From the NCBI GenBank assembly GCA_963797085.1, contig CAWCOA010000011.1:186001-250000 (forward strand): a DNA stretch of 64,000 nt, written 5' to 3'. This DNA comes from JASJBU01 sp963797085 (GTDB lineage: Bacteria > Pseudomonadota > Gammaproteobacteria > Chromatiales > Chromatiaceae). The position numbers and the translations under genes were made by a program. This document shows, one piece after another, positions 6,893-15,805 of this stretch (within the stretch, counting starts at the first letter, position 1; every line of letters starts with the position of its first letter). Under the pieces are notes generated by a model. It made no database searches. It saw only the letters and a list, made by a program, of their open reading frames with translations, and was not told where the DNA came from.

Positions 6893-8989
6893 TTACTCTT
6901 CATCCACCGCTTTCATGCTGAGGCGGATGCGGCCCTGCTTGTCCACTTCCAGTACCTTGACCTTGATCACATCCCCTTCGGAGAGCTTGTCGCTGACCTT
7001 CTCCACTCGCTCGTTGGAGATCTGGGAGATATGCACCAGGCCGTCCTTACCCGGAAGGATGGTGACAAAGGCGCCGAAATCCATCAGCTTGGCCACCTTG
7101 CCTTCGTAGATGGTACCCACTTCCACATCGGCGGTGATCAACTCCACACGCTTGCGGGCATCTTCGCCGGCGCTCTTGTCGACGGAGAAGATTTTCACTA
7201 CCCCATCGTCGGTGATATCCACGGTGGCGCCGGTCTCCTCGGTGATGGAACGGATGGTCACGCCACCCTTGCCGATCACGTCGCGGATCTTGTCCGGATG
7301 GATCTTGAACTCGATGATGCGCGGCGCATGCTCGGACATCTCCACGCGATGGGAGCCGATCACCTTGTTCATCTCATCCAGGATGTGCAGGCGTCCCTCT
7401 TTGGCCTGGTCCAGGGCAATCTCCATGATCTCCTTGGTGATACCCTGGATCTTGATATCCATCTGCAGGGCATTGATGCCATCCGCGGTGCCGGCTACCT
7501 TGAAGTCCATGTCGCCGAGATGATCCTCGTCGCCCATGATATCGGTGAGGACTGCAAACTTGTCGCCATCCTTGATCAGCCCCATCGCCACACCGGCGAC
7601 CGGCGCCTTGATCGGCACACCGGCATCCATCAGCGCCAGACTGGTGCCGCACACCGAGGCCATGGAAGAGGATCCATTTGACTCGGTGATCTCCGAGACC
7701 ACACGAATCGCATAGGGGAACTCCACAATGGTCGGCATACAGGCCAGCACACCGCGTTTGGCCAGACGGCCATGGCCGATCTCACGCCGCTTGGGACTGC
7801 CCACGCGGCCGATCTCGCCGACACAGAAGGGCGGGAAGTTGTAGTGCAGCATGAAGTGCTCACGACGCGAGCCTTCCAGGGCGTCGATGATCTGGGAGTC
7901 ACGTTCGGTTCCCAAGGTCGTTACCACGATAGCCTGGGTCTCACCCCGGGTGAACAGGGCCGAGCCATGGGTACGGGGCAGCACACCGGTACGCACACTG
8001 ATCGGACGCACGGTGCGGGTATCACGTCCATCGATACGCGCCTCACCCTCGAGAATGCGGCCACGCACCGTGGTTTTCTTCAGCTTCTCGATGACCCCTT
8101 TGACCTGATCCTTATTCCAGCGGGGGGTTTCGCCTTCCGCAGCCGAGCAGAGTTTTTCAACTGTCGCCGCAACGACCGCATCGATGGCGCCGTAGCGCTC
8201 CAGCTTGTCGGCAATCTTGTAGGCATTGCCGATGCCCTGAGCGGCTTCGGCCTCGACGGCAGCTTGCAGCTCGGCATCCACTTCCGGCGCCGCGTAGGCT
8301 ACCACTGCCTTGTTGACTTCAGCTGCCAGTTCCTTGACTGCCTGCACGACGATGTTCGACTGCTCATGGCCAAACAGCACCGCCCCAAGCATCACCTCTT
8401 CAGAGAGCTGATTGGCTTCGGACTCAACCATCAGTACCGCATCTTCGGTGCCTGACACGATCAGGTCCAGATCGGAATCTTCATTCAGGCCGGTGCTGGA
8501 GGCATTCAGGATGTACTCGCCATCCTTGTAGCCAACCCGCGCAGCGCCGATCGGTCCATTGAAAGGCAGACCAGAAATGGACAGGGCCGCGGAAGTACCG
8601 ATCAGCGAGGGAATTTCCGGATCCACTGCAGGATTCAGGGACATCACGGTGATGATGATCTGTACCTCATTGGTAAAGCCCTTGGGGAACAGCGGGCGCA
8701 CCGGCCGGTCGATCAAACGGGCGGTGAGGATCTCCTTCTCGCTTGGGCGACCTTCGCGGCGGAAGAAACCGCCGGGAATAGTACCCGCGGCATAGGTCTT
8801 TTCCTGATAGTCCACGGTCATCGGAAAGAAATCACGCTCCACGGCGCTTTTTTGTTCCACCACGGTCACCTGCACCACGGTATCGTCCATATTGACCATT
8901 ACCGCACCATCGGCCTGGCGTGCAATTTCACCGGTCTCGATTGAGACGTGATGTTCGCCCCACTGAAAATCTTTTTTAATCAGAGCCAC
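6893..8989 (-). CDS. pnp: Polyribonucleotide nucleotidyltransferase (PNPase)
   Basis: 698 residues, the usual bacterial length. PNPase is a cytoplasmic trimeric phosphorolytic 3'-5' exoribonuclease and degradosome component. The two RNase PH domains are visible: FFPMTVDYQEKTYAAGTIPG and FFRREGRPSEKEILTARLID in the first; RTHGSALFTRGETQA, with DIMGDEDHLGDMDFKVAGT and its catalytic aspartates, in the second. A KH domain follows (IRDVIGKGGVTIRSITEETG) and then a C-terminal S1 domain (GTIYEGKVAKLMDFGAFV). It follows rpsO by 32 bp on the same strand, the classic rpsO-pnp pair, and is last in the rimP-pnp block. A strong hairpin closes the transcript. Confidence 0.98.
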   Translation of the reverse strand: MALIKKDFQWGEHHVSIETGEIARQADGAVMVNMDDTVVQVTVVEQKSAVERDFFPMTVDYQEKTYAAGTIPGGFFRREGRPSEKEILTARLIDRPVRPLFPKGFTNEVQIIITVMSLNPAVDPEIPSLIGTSAALSISGLPFNGPIGAARVGYKDGEYILNASSTGLNEDSDLDLIVSGTEDAVLMVESEANQLSEEVMLGAVLFGHEQSNIVVQAVKELAAEVNKAVVAYAAPEVDAELQAAVEAEAAQGIGNAYKIADKLERYGAIDAVVAATVEKLCSAAEGETPRWNKDQVKGVIEKLKKTTVRGRILEGEARIDGRDTRTVRPISVRTGVLPRTHGSALFTRGETQAIVVTTLGTERDSQIIDALEGSRREHFMLHYNFPPFCVGEIGRVGSPKRREIGHGRLAKRGVLACMPTIVEFPYAIRVVSEITESNGSSSMASVCGTSLALMDAGVPIKAPVAGVAMGLIKDGDKFAVLTDIMGDEDHLGDMDFKVAGTADGINALQMDIKIQGITKEIMEIALDQAKEGRLHILDEMNKVIGSHRVEMSEHAPRIIEFKIHPDKIRDVIGKGGVTIRSITEETGATVDITDDGVVKIFSVDKSAGEDARKRVELITADVEVGTIYEGKVAKLMDFGAFVTILPGKDGLVHISQISNERVEKVSDKLSEGDVIKVKVLEVDKQGRIRLSMKAVDEE

Positions 8990-9021
8990 TGTGTTCTCCT
9001 CAAGTCAGGATAGTGATGGTC

Positions 9022-9291
9022 TTAACGACGCAGGCCAAGGCGGGAGATCAGATCCCGATATCGCTCAACATCCTTGCTTTTCAGGTAGTCGAGCAGTTTG
9101 CGGCGGGAGTTGACCATGCGCACCAGACCCTGACGGGAGTGGTGGTCATGTTTGTGTTCCTTGAAGTGCTCGGTGAGCTGGGTGATACGGGCGGTCAATA
9201 GAGCCACCTGTACCTCTGGGGAACCGGTATCGGTGGGAGCACGCTTGTACTCTTCAACGATGGTTTGTTTGTCGGCTGCGCTCATTGTCAT
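9022..9291 (-). CDS. rpsO: Small ribosomal subunit protein S15
   Basis: 89 residues, full length. S15 binds the central domain of 16S rRNA early in 30S assembly. The signature GSPEVQVALLTARITQLTEHFKEHKHDHHSRQGL is split across helices 1-3, with the conserved HKHDHHSRQGL and SRRKLLDYLK segments intact. The ending ISRLGLRR is typical. It is followed by pnp after 32 bp and preceded by truB after about 200 bp. In related bacteria S15 represses its own translation through a leader structure; no such pseudoknot was established here. Confidence 0.98.
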   Translation of the reverse strand: MTMSAADKQTIVEEYKRAPTDTGSPEVQVALLTARITQLTEHFKEHKHDHHSRQGLVRMVNSRRKLLDYLKSKDVERYRDLISRLGLRR

Positions 9292-9497
9292 GACGCTTCT
9301 CCTCTTGGTTACGTCTTAAAGAAAAGTGGCCCTGTTTAAGACCACCCGACAATGAGTTCAGGCTGGTCCGACCACGTTAAGAAATCTACATAAGCTCGTT
9401 TCAGGACTTACGTCGCTGAGAGCCGCGTAGTATGCGCGGATTCATCCTCGACAGCAATAGCGCGAGCCAGCTAAAAAGGAAAAAATCAATCGGGTTA

Positions 9498-10421
9498 TCA
9501 ATTCGTTAGCTGGATCATGCGTTTTGGCGCCACCCGCCCGTCATCCTGTATCTGGCCGACACCGAGAAAGTCGGTCTGGTTCGCGTAGAGCCGCACCCAA
9601 CCACTGGTCGGGGCATTCGGCACCAGCACCGGCTGGCCCTGTTTAAGGTAGAAGGCGGCATCTGCGGTGAGCATCACTTCCGGCCACTCAGAAAGAGCAC
9701 TCTCCAGGGATAACAACCAGCTGTCCATCTCCTCGAAATGTTTTTCCCTGAAGGCCTCCTGCACGGTCTCCAGTTTAAGCATGCTCTGATCATCATAGGG
9801 GCCGACACCGGTACGGCGCAGGCCGCTGACATGGGCCCCACAGCCCAGGCGTTTCCCAATATCCTCAGCCAGGGTGCGCACATAGGTGCCTTTCGAGCAG
9901 TGAACGTCCATGACGAATTCCGGCATCTTGACTTCAATCAGATCGATGGCATGGATATGGATGGTCCGGGTCTCCCGCTCCACTTCGATGCCCTGACGCG
10001 CCAGTTTGTAGAGACGCTCGCCCTTGTGCTTGACGGCCGAATACATCGGCGGCAACTGCTGTTGCTCACCCATGAACTCCAGCAGGATCTCACGAATCCC
10101 TGCTTCAGTGACGCCACTGGGATCCAGGGTCTCGACGATTTCGCCTTCGGCATCCGCGGTGGTGGTGGTCTCGCCCAATTTGACCGTGACTCGGTAATGT
10201 TTGTCCGCATCCAGCAGAAAGGCCGACATCTTGGTCGCCTCGCCAAAGCAGATCGGCAGCAAGCCGGTTGCCAACGGATCGAGGCTGCCGGTATGTCCGG
10301 CCTTGGCTGCCTTGTAGAGAAACTTGACCTCCTGCAAAGCCTTGTTGGAGGTCAGCCCTATTGGCTTATCGAGCAGCAATACGCCACTGATATTGCGTCC
10401 TCTATTTCGACGACGTCCCAT
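9498..10421 (-). CDS. truB: tRNA pseudouridine(55) synthase
   Basis: 307 residues, normal for TruB, which makes the T-loop pseudouridine at position 55 of nearly all tRNAs. The N-terminal GVLLLDKPIGLTSNKALQ and the catalytic GHTGSLDPLATGLLP (aspartate nucleophile in GSLDP) are present. The KGTYVRTLAEDIGKRLG and CGAHVSGLRRTGVGPY motifs and a C-terminal PUA-like segment follow. It starts 37 bp after rbfA and belongs to the rimP-nusA-infB-rbfA-truB operon. The first residues MGRRRNRGRN are basic, as in many gammaproteobacterial orthologues. Confidence 0.97.
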   Translation of the reverse strand: MGRRRNRGRNISGVLLLDKPIGLTSNKALQEVKFLYKAAKAGHTGSLDPLATGLLPICFGEATKMSAFLLDADKHYRVTVKLGETTTTADAEGEIVETLDPSGVTEAGIREILLEFMGEQQQLPPMYSAVKHKGERLYKLARQGIEVERETRTIHIHAIDLIEVKMPEFVMDVHCSKGTYVRTLAEDIGKRLGCGAHVSGLRRTGVGPYDDQSMLKLETVQEAFREKHFEEMDSWLLSLESALSEWPEVMLTADAAFYLKQGQPVLVPNAPTSGWVRLYANQTDFLGVGQIQDDGRVAPKRMIQLTN

Positions 10422-10458
10422 GTTCCTACTCTTTTGAATTGATAAAGGTTGGAGGAAG

Positions 10459-10824
10459 TTAATCAGAATCGGCGTGGTGTTCGACGGCCTGCTCGATCAG
10501 GGCATCCAGGCGTTCGCCCTTTTCGATCGATTCATCATAAACAAATAACAGTTTCGGCACACTGCGCAATTTCAGCTGCTGTCCCAGCAGCCAACGCAAA
10601 TGCCCCGCGCTATCCTTGAGATGTCGAGTGCATTCGGCCAGTGATAGCTGACTGCCCATAACAGTGAAATAAACCTTGGCCTGAGAGAAATCTCTGACCA
10701 CACGCACCTCCTGAATCGTCACCATACCGATGCCGTCAACTTTGACTTCATCGCGAATCAGGGCGGCCAACTCACGCTGCAATTGTGCACCGACCCGGTC
10801 GGTGCGCTTAAAATCCCTGGCCAT
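10459..10824 (-). CDS. rbfA: 30S ribosome-binding factor A
   Basis: 121 residues forming a single KH-like domain. RbfA acts in late 30S maturation at the 5' end helix of 16S rRNA and matters most in the cold. Recognisable phrases are RVGAQLQRELAALIRDEVKV, a conserved VVRDFSQAKVYFTVMG strand and LRSVPKLLFVYDESIEKGERLDAL near the C-terminus. It lies 3 bp after infB in the same frame group, so translation is likely coupled. The acidic/histidine tail (VEHHADSD) is ordinary for the family. Confidence 0.96.
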   Translation of the reverse strand: MARDFKRTDRVGAQLQRELAALIRDEVKVDGIGMVTIQEVRVVRDFSQAKVYFTVMGSQLSLAECTRHLKDSAGHLRWLLGQQLKLRSVPKLLFVYDESIEKGERLDALIEQAVEHHADSD

Positions 10825-10827
10825 CGG

Positions 10828-13434
10828 TTACTCGACTACACGTGCCACTTCGGTGCGTTCAAACACCTCAATATGGTCGCCGACCTTGACATCGTTGTAG
10901 TTCTTCACGCCAATACCGCACTCCATGCCGCTCTTGACTTCATTGAGGTCATCCTTAAAACGACGCAGCGATTCGAGTGCTCCCTCGTAGATCACCACGT
11001 TGTCTCTCAACACGCGGATCGGATTGTTGCGCTTGACGATGCCTTCAAGCACAATGCAACCTGCAATGGCGCCGATCTTGGAGTTGCGGAACACATCGCG
11101 CACCTCTGCCATACCGATGATCTCTTCGCGGATCTCGGGGGAGAGCAGACCGGAGACCGCCTTCTTCACATCATCGATAATCTCATAGATGATGCTGTAG
11201 TAGCGCATGTCGATGCCCTGTTCTTCCACCACACGCCTGGCGCCGGCGTCGGCGCGTACGTTGAAACCGATAATGATGGCATTCGAGGTAACGGCAAGAT
11301 TGGCGTCGGACTCGTTGATTCCGCCCACGCCGGAAGCCACCACCCGCACCTTGATCTCGTCCGTGGAAATTTTAACCAGTGATTCCTTGAGCGCTTCAAC
11401 ACTACCCTGAACATCCGCCTTGACGATGATATTGAGGTTCTGGGTCTCGCCATCCTTCATCTGGGTGAACATCTCATCCAGTTTGGAGGCTTTTTGCGCT
11501 GCCAACCGTGTATCGCGCTGTTTCTCATGGCGCAGGCTGGCGATCTCGCGGGCCCGCCTTTCGTCGGCTACGGCGCGCACATCATCGCCCGCCTCCGGTG
11601 TGCTGGAGAGCCCCAGAACCACGACCGGTATCGAGGGACCGGCGCTCTCCACTGAGCGGCCATTTTCATCAAACATCGCGCGCACCCGACCGAACTCCTT
11701 GCCGGAAACAATAATATCCCCCCGATGCAGAGTTCCGGAACGCACCAGGACTGTAGCTACAGGTCCGCGCCCCTTATCCAGTGACGACTCGACAATCGAA
11801 CCATTGGCCGGGCCTTCTTTGACGGCGGTCAGTTCGAGCACTTCAGACTGCAACAGGATAGCATCGAGCAGGTTATCGATACCTTCGCCGGTCTTCGCGG
11901 AAACCTTTACGAACATGGTGTCGCCGCCCCAGTCCTCCGGAATGACCTCTTCATGGGAGAGTTCCTGAATCACCCGGTCCGGATTGGCATCTTCCTTGTC
12001 GATCTTATTGATAGCGACAATCAGCGGCACATTCGCCGCTTTGGCGTGTTGGATCGCCTCCTTGGTCTGCGGCATCACACCATCGTCCGCAGCCACTACC
12101 AGGATGACGATATCCGTCACCTTGGCGCCGCGGGCACGCATCGCGGTAAACGCCGCATGCCCCGGGGTATCCAGAAAAGACACGGTCCCTTTGTCGGTAA
12201 CCACATGATAGGCGCCGATGTGCTGGGTAATGCCACCCGCCTCGTCAGCCGCCACCTTACTCGCGCGAATATAGTCAAGCAGGGAGGTCTTGCCGTGATC
12301 TACATGCCCCATGATGGTAACCACTGGGGGTCGTTGAACCTGTTCACCCTGGGCCTGGGCCTCGTCTTCGTTGCTCAGCAGATCCGCTTCGACGTCCTCG
12401 TCTCTCTGTATCACGGGGGTGTGCCCCATCTCTTCGACGATCAGGGTCGCCGTATCACGATCCAATGGCTGGTTGATGGTCACCATCATGCCCATTTTCA
12501 TCAGCACCTTGATCACTTCGGCTGCCTTGATCGACATGCGCTGGGCCAGCTCGGCCACCGTCATGCTCTCGGGAATCTTGATCTCGTGTACCACTGGAGC
12601 CGTAGGCTTTTGGAATCCGTGCTGGGCGTCAGCCATCGCAGGTGAAGCAGCCTGCCGCCTACCCGGTTTTTTCTTGCGTTTACCACGCTTGTCTTCTGCA
12701 ACATGCAGTTCCTTGCGGCCGTGACGCGTCGCTTTGCCACCTTCAACCTGCTTGCCTTTGCCCTCCTTTTCCTTACGCGGCGCTTTTTTGCCCCGCGGAG
12801 TTTCCGGCTGCTGACCAATCTTTGCCTTCTCAGCGCGTGCTTCCTCTGCTTTAAGCGCTGCTTCCTCTTCCGCTTTGATTCTGGCCTGTTCCTCTGCCTT
12901 GGCGCGAGCCTCTTCTTCAACTTTACGGGCGGTGGCCTCTTCTTCCTCACGCTTAGCGAGTTCAGCGGACTTACGCGCCTCAGCCTCAGCTTCGATGGCG
13001 GCCTTTTCCCGGGCCTGTTCTTCCAGCGCCAGGCGCGCCTCCTCAGATTCCTTAGATGCCTCGACCGTCGGCTCCTCCGTTTCAACTACGGTGCGCTTGA
13101 CATAGGTGCGTTTCTTGCGCACCTCGACACTAACCGTTTTGGTGGGTGCCGAGGGTGAAGTGCGGCTCATCGTGCTGCGTCCCGATGAGGTGGGCTGGCG
13201 CAACTCACTGACGGTCTTGCGTCTCAAGGTGACTTTCTTCGGGGTCGCAACACCGACAGCCTTATTCTTTCCATGACTCTTGCGCAGGTGGCTAAGCAAT
13301 CTTGCCTTTTCATCGTCGCTGATCGTATCGCTGGCGTCTTTCGCCTGGATACCGGCATCCGCCAGCTGTTCCATCAAGCGATCGGGTGGAATGCCTACGA
13401 CTTCTGCGAGCTGTGATACCGTAACTTCACTCAT
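10828..13434 (-). CDS. infB: Translation initiation factor IF-2
   Basis: 868 residues, close to the long form of gammaproteobacteria. IF-2 is the GTPase that recruits initiator tRNA to the 30S subunit and promotes subunit joining. An N-terminal IF2_N domain (SEVTVSQLAEVVGIPPDRLM) is followed by a long lysine/glutamate/alanine-rich coiled linker (about residues 130-260). A second IF2_N-like module and the G domain come next: GHVDHGKTSLLDYIR (G1), DTPGHAAFT (G3) and NKIDKEDANPD (G4). Domains II-IV complete the protein, with CIVLEGIVKRNNPIRVLRD near the C-terminus. It sits between nusA (87 bp upstream) and rbfA. Confidence 0.98.
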   Translation of the reverse strand: MSEVTVSQLAEVVGIPPDRLMEQLADAGIQAKDASDTISDDEKARLLSHLRKSHGKNKAVGVATPKKVTLRRKTVSELRQPTSSGRSTMSRTSPSAPTKTVSVEVRKKRTYVKRTVVETEEPTVEASKESEEARLALEEQAREKAAIEAEAEARKSAELAKREEEEATARKVEEEARAKAEEQARIKAEEEAALKAEEARAEKAKIGQQPETPRGKKAPRKEKEGKGKQVEGGKATRHGRKELHVAEDKRGKRKKKPGRRQAASPAMADAQHGFQKPTAPVVHEIKIPESMTVAELAQRMSIKAAEVIKVLMKMGMMVTINQPLDRDTATLIVEEMGHTPVIQRDEDVEADLLSNEDEAQAQGEQVQRPPVVTIMGHVDHGKTSLLDYIRASKVAADEAGGITQHIGAYHVVTDKGTVSFLDTPGHAAFTAMRARGAKVTDIVILVVAADDGVMPQTKEAIQHAKAANVPLIVAINKIDKEDANPDRVIQELSHEEVIPEDWGGDTMFVKVSAKTGEGIDNLLDAILLQSEVLELTAVKEGPANGSIVESSLDKGRGPVATVLVRSGTLHRGDIIVSGKEFGRVRAMFDENGRSVESAGPSIPVVVLGLSSTPEAGDDVRAVADERRAREIASLRHEKQRDTRLAAQKASKLDEMFTQMKDGETQNLNIIVKADVQGSVEALKESLVKISTDEIKVRVVASGVGGINESDANLAVTSNAIIIGFNVRADAGARRVVEEQGIDMRYYSIIYEIIDDVKKAVSGLLSPEIREEIIGMAEVRDVFRNSKIGAIAGCIVLEGIVKRNNPIRVLRDNVVIYEGALESLRRFKDDLNEVKSGMECGIGVKNYNDVKVGDHIEVFERTEVARVVE

Positions 13435-13521
13435 TTATTCAGGCCTCTCAACTTTGCCTTTCCGTCTATTCACTGTGCATTTGAAACTGTATGACCAAGG
13501 ACAATCATCCTTTATCCAAGG

Positions 13522-15015
13522 CTACTCAGCTTCTTCGAACCACGGCGCCCGCGCGGTCATAATCAATTTTCCCGCCCGCTCCTCATCCATACCGTCTATC
13601 TCCATCAGATCATCGATGGACTGCTCGGCAAGATCCTCCATGGTCACCACACCCCGCTCGGCCAGGGTGAAGGCAAGTTCCTTCTCCATGCCCTCCATGT
13701 TCAGCAGGTCTTCAGCGGGCTCCTGGAAGGCCTCTTCGCTGGCAATCGCCCGGGTCAACAACACGTCCTTGGCCCGATTGCGCAGCTCGTGCACCAGTTC
13801 TTCATCAAACTCTTCGATACCGAGCATCTCTTCAATGGGCACATAGGCCACTTCATCGACGGAAGCAAAGCCCTCCTGGACCAGAATCGCGGCAATGTCT
13901 TCATCCACATCCAATTGATCCATGAACGACTGCATAAAGATCTTCGATTCGGACTCAGTTTTCTCGGCTGCCTGCGCCTCGTCCATGACATTGAGCTCCC
14001 AACCGGTCAACTGGCTGGCAAGCCTGACGTTCTGACCGCCGCGGCCAATCGCCTGGGAAAGATTCTCTTCACTGACTGCCACATCCATTGCGTGGGTGTC
14101 TTCATCGACTACGATGGAGACCACGTCTGCCGGTGACATGGCATTGATTACGAATTGGGCAGGATTATCATTCCACAGAATGATGTCTACCCGTTCTCCG
14201 TTCAATTCATTTGAAACCGCCTGGACTCTGGATCCACGCATGCCGACACAGGCACCGACCGGATCGATGCGGGTATCAAGGGCCTTGACGGCAATCTTGG
14301 CGCGTAGACCCGGGTCCCGCGCAGCAGCCCTGATATCGATCAAACCCTCACCCACTTCCGGCACCTCCAGCTTGAACAGCTCGACCAGCAGTTCCGGCAT
14401 GGTGCGGCTGATGAACAGCTGTGGTCCACGGGGCTCTGGACGAATTTCATACAGGTAGCCACGCAAACGGTCGCCGACCCTTACAGACTCTTTCGGTATC
14501 ATGTGCTCGCGGCCGATGAACGCCTCCGCATTGCCGCCCAGATCGAGAAACACATTACCGCGGTCGACACGCTTCACGACACCGGTGACCAGCTCGCCCT
14601 CACGGCCCCTGTATGCCTCGACCACCTTGGCGCGCTCAGCCTCACGGACTTTTTGCACAATGACCTGTTTTGCGGCCTGCGCGGCGATCCTGCCAAACTC
14701 GATCGAATCGATGGGCTCCTCGACAAAGTCACCCGCCTCGATTTCCGGATTTTCCTCCCTGGCCGCATCCAGGGTCATCTGCCGCAGGGGTGCGTCCGGC
14801 TCGTCTTCAGAATATTTTTCGACCACTTCCCAGCGTCGGAAGGTATCGTAATCTCCGGTATCCCTGTCGATGGAGACCCTGACAAGGATATCGTCGCCAT
14901 TACGCTTACGCGTCGCGGAGGCCAGCGCGGCCTCGATGGCCTCGAATATAACCGGTTTCTCAACATCTTTTTCGTTGGAAACTGCGTCGACAACCAGCAG
15001 AATCTCTTTACTCAT
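13522..15015 (-). CDS. nusA: Transcription termination/antitermination factor NusA
   Basis: 497 residues, standard for the gammaproteobacterial form with a C-terminal acidic repeat. NusA binds RNA polymerase and modulates pausing, Rho/intrinsic termination and antitermination. Seen in order: the NusA N-terminal domain (MSKEILLVVDAVSNEKDV), an S1 domain (GELVTGVVKRVDRGNVFLDLG), two KH domains (DPVGACVGMRGSRVQAVSNE and ENLSQAIGRGGQNVRLASQL), and two helix-hairpin-helix acidic repeats (EGFASVDEVAYVP, ERGVVTMEDLAEQ). It follows rimP by 15 bp and leads into infB. Confidence 0.98.
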   Translation of the reverse strand: MSKEILLVVDAVSNEKDVEKPVIFEAIEAALASATRKRNGDDILVRVSIDRDTGDYDTFRRWEVVEKYSEDEPDAPLRQMTLDAAREENPEIEAGDFVEEPIDSIEFGRIAAQAAKQVIVQKVREAERAKVVEAYRGREGELVTGVVKRVDRGNVFLDLGGNAEAFIGREHMIPKESVRVGDRLRGYLYEIRPEPRGPQLFISRTMPELLVELFKLEVPEVGEGLIDIRAAARDPGLRAKIAVKALDTRIDPVGACVGMRGSRVQAVSNELNGERVDIILWNDNPAQFVINAMSPADVVSIVVDEDTHAMDVAVSEENLSQAIGRGGQNVRLASQLTGWELNVMDEAQAAEKTESESKIFMQSFMDQLDVDEDIAAILVQEGFASVDEVAYVPIEEMLGIEEFDEELVHELRNRAKDVLLTRAIASEEAFQEPAEDLLNMEGMEKELAFTLAERGVVTMEDLAEQSIDDLMEIDGMDEERAGKLIMTARAPWFEEAE

Positions 15016-15030
15016 CAGTCGTTTCCCAAA

Positions 15031-15489
15031 TCAGAATTCCGGTACCAGACGGGCTGTCTCAATATCGTCCAGCGACAAACGATAGAGCACCCCGTCGTCC
15101 TCAAGTAAAACCCTATGCTCTTCAATACCCTTCAGGACGCCACTAAAGCGGTGTCTGTTATCGATCTTGGATCGAGTCTTGATGCGTACCTGGTGGCCAA
15201 TGAAACGCTCAAAATGCGCTTCCTCGACCAGTGGCCTGTCGATTCCCGGCGAGGAGACTTCAAGCCTGTACTTTTCCCGAATCGGGTCCTCCACGTCGAG
15301 CACACCGCTCACCTGATGGCTGACCTGCACGCAATCATCCAGGTTGATGCCGTCTTCGTGATCGATATAGATCCGCAGCAGCATCCCGCCTTTACCCTGG
15401 CTGACCAGCTCGACAGCGACCAGCTCATAACCGAGCAGCTCAACTTCTGCACGTAGCAGCCGTACTATTTTTTCAGGTGCAGAACGCAT
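15031..15489 (-). CDS. rimP: Ribosome maturation factor RimP
   Basis: 152 residues from the ATG at 15489 (MRSAPEKIVRLL). This start is chosen over an in-frame upstream ATG because GGTGGA lies just before it and the family begins here. RimP is needed for 30S maturation. Conserved pieces include LRIYIDHEDGINLDDCVQVS, YRLEVSSPGIDRPL (the family signature) and LEDDGVLYRLSLDDIETARL. It is first in the minus-strand rimP-nusA-infB-rbfA-truB run. In many relatives the gene directly follows a tRNA-Met or tRNA-Leu; here an island of about 7.5 kb intervenes. Confidence 0.96.
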   Translation of the reverse strand: MRSAPEKIVRLLRAEVELLGYELVAVELVSQGKGGMLLRIYIDHEDGINLDDCVQVSHQVSGVLDVEDPIREKYRLEVSSPGIDRPLVEEAHFERFIGHQVRIKTRSKIDNRHRFSGVLKGIEEHRVLLEDDGVLYRLSLDDIETARLVPEF

Positions 15490-15633
15490 TTTTCCACCGC
15501 AATAAAAAATGGGCCAATGGCCCATTCCTCATCATTCCGAAACTCCTGGGCAAATCCAGCACTGCTATCGGCACGGGAACCTGGGCTATCTCATTGCTGC
15601 TTAATTTAAGCAACAATGAAGAGTTTCGAAAAT

Positions 15634-15659
15634 AAAAAAACCCCGGTCAACGGGGTTTA
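15634..15659 (-). terminator. Rho-independent terminator between hsdR and rimP
   Basis: Read on the minus strand, AACCCCG-TTGAC-CGGGGTT is followed by a run of seven T and then ATTTT. It lies 147 bp past the hsdR stop and 145 bp before the rimP start, so it should separate island transcripts from the rimP operon. The remainder of 15490-15805 carries no gene; the rimP promoter must lie between 15490 and 15630. Confidence 0.8.
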
Positions 15660-15805
15660 TTATTAGAGGCGGGGACTCACATTGCCCGCCAGGAGCCTAT
15701 GTAAAACTTATTCATCAAGCATCACAAAACCCGCCCCTTAAACTGAGCAGCGCATTCTAGCAGATGTGGGTTTGGATTGGCAAATTGAGTGAAAACCCGG
15801 GTTTG

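Noticed and set aside
7031..8455. Long plus-strand frames opposite pnp, and similar frames opposite infB, nusA, nuo genes, carB and hsdR
   Set aside because: They are antisense shadows of strongly conserved genes and show no family features of their own.
15660..15800. Attachment-site duplication of tRNA-fMet at the far end of the island
   Set aside because: No copy of the tRNA 3' half was found near rimP; there is no integrase either.
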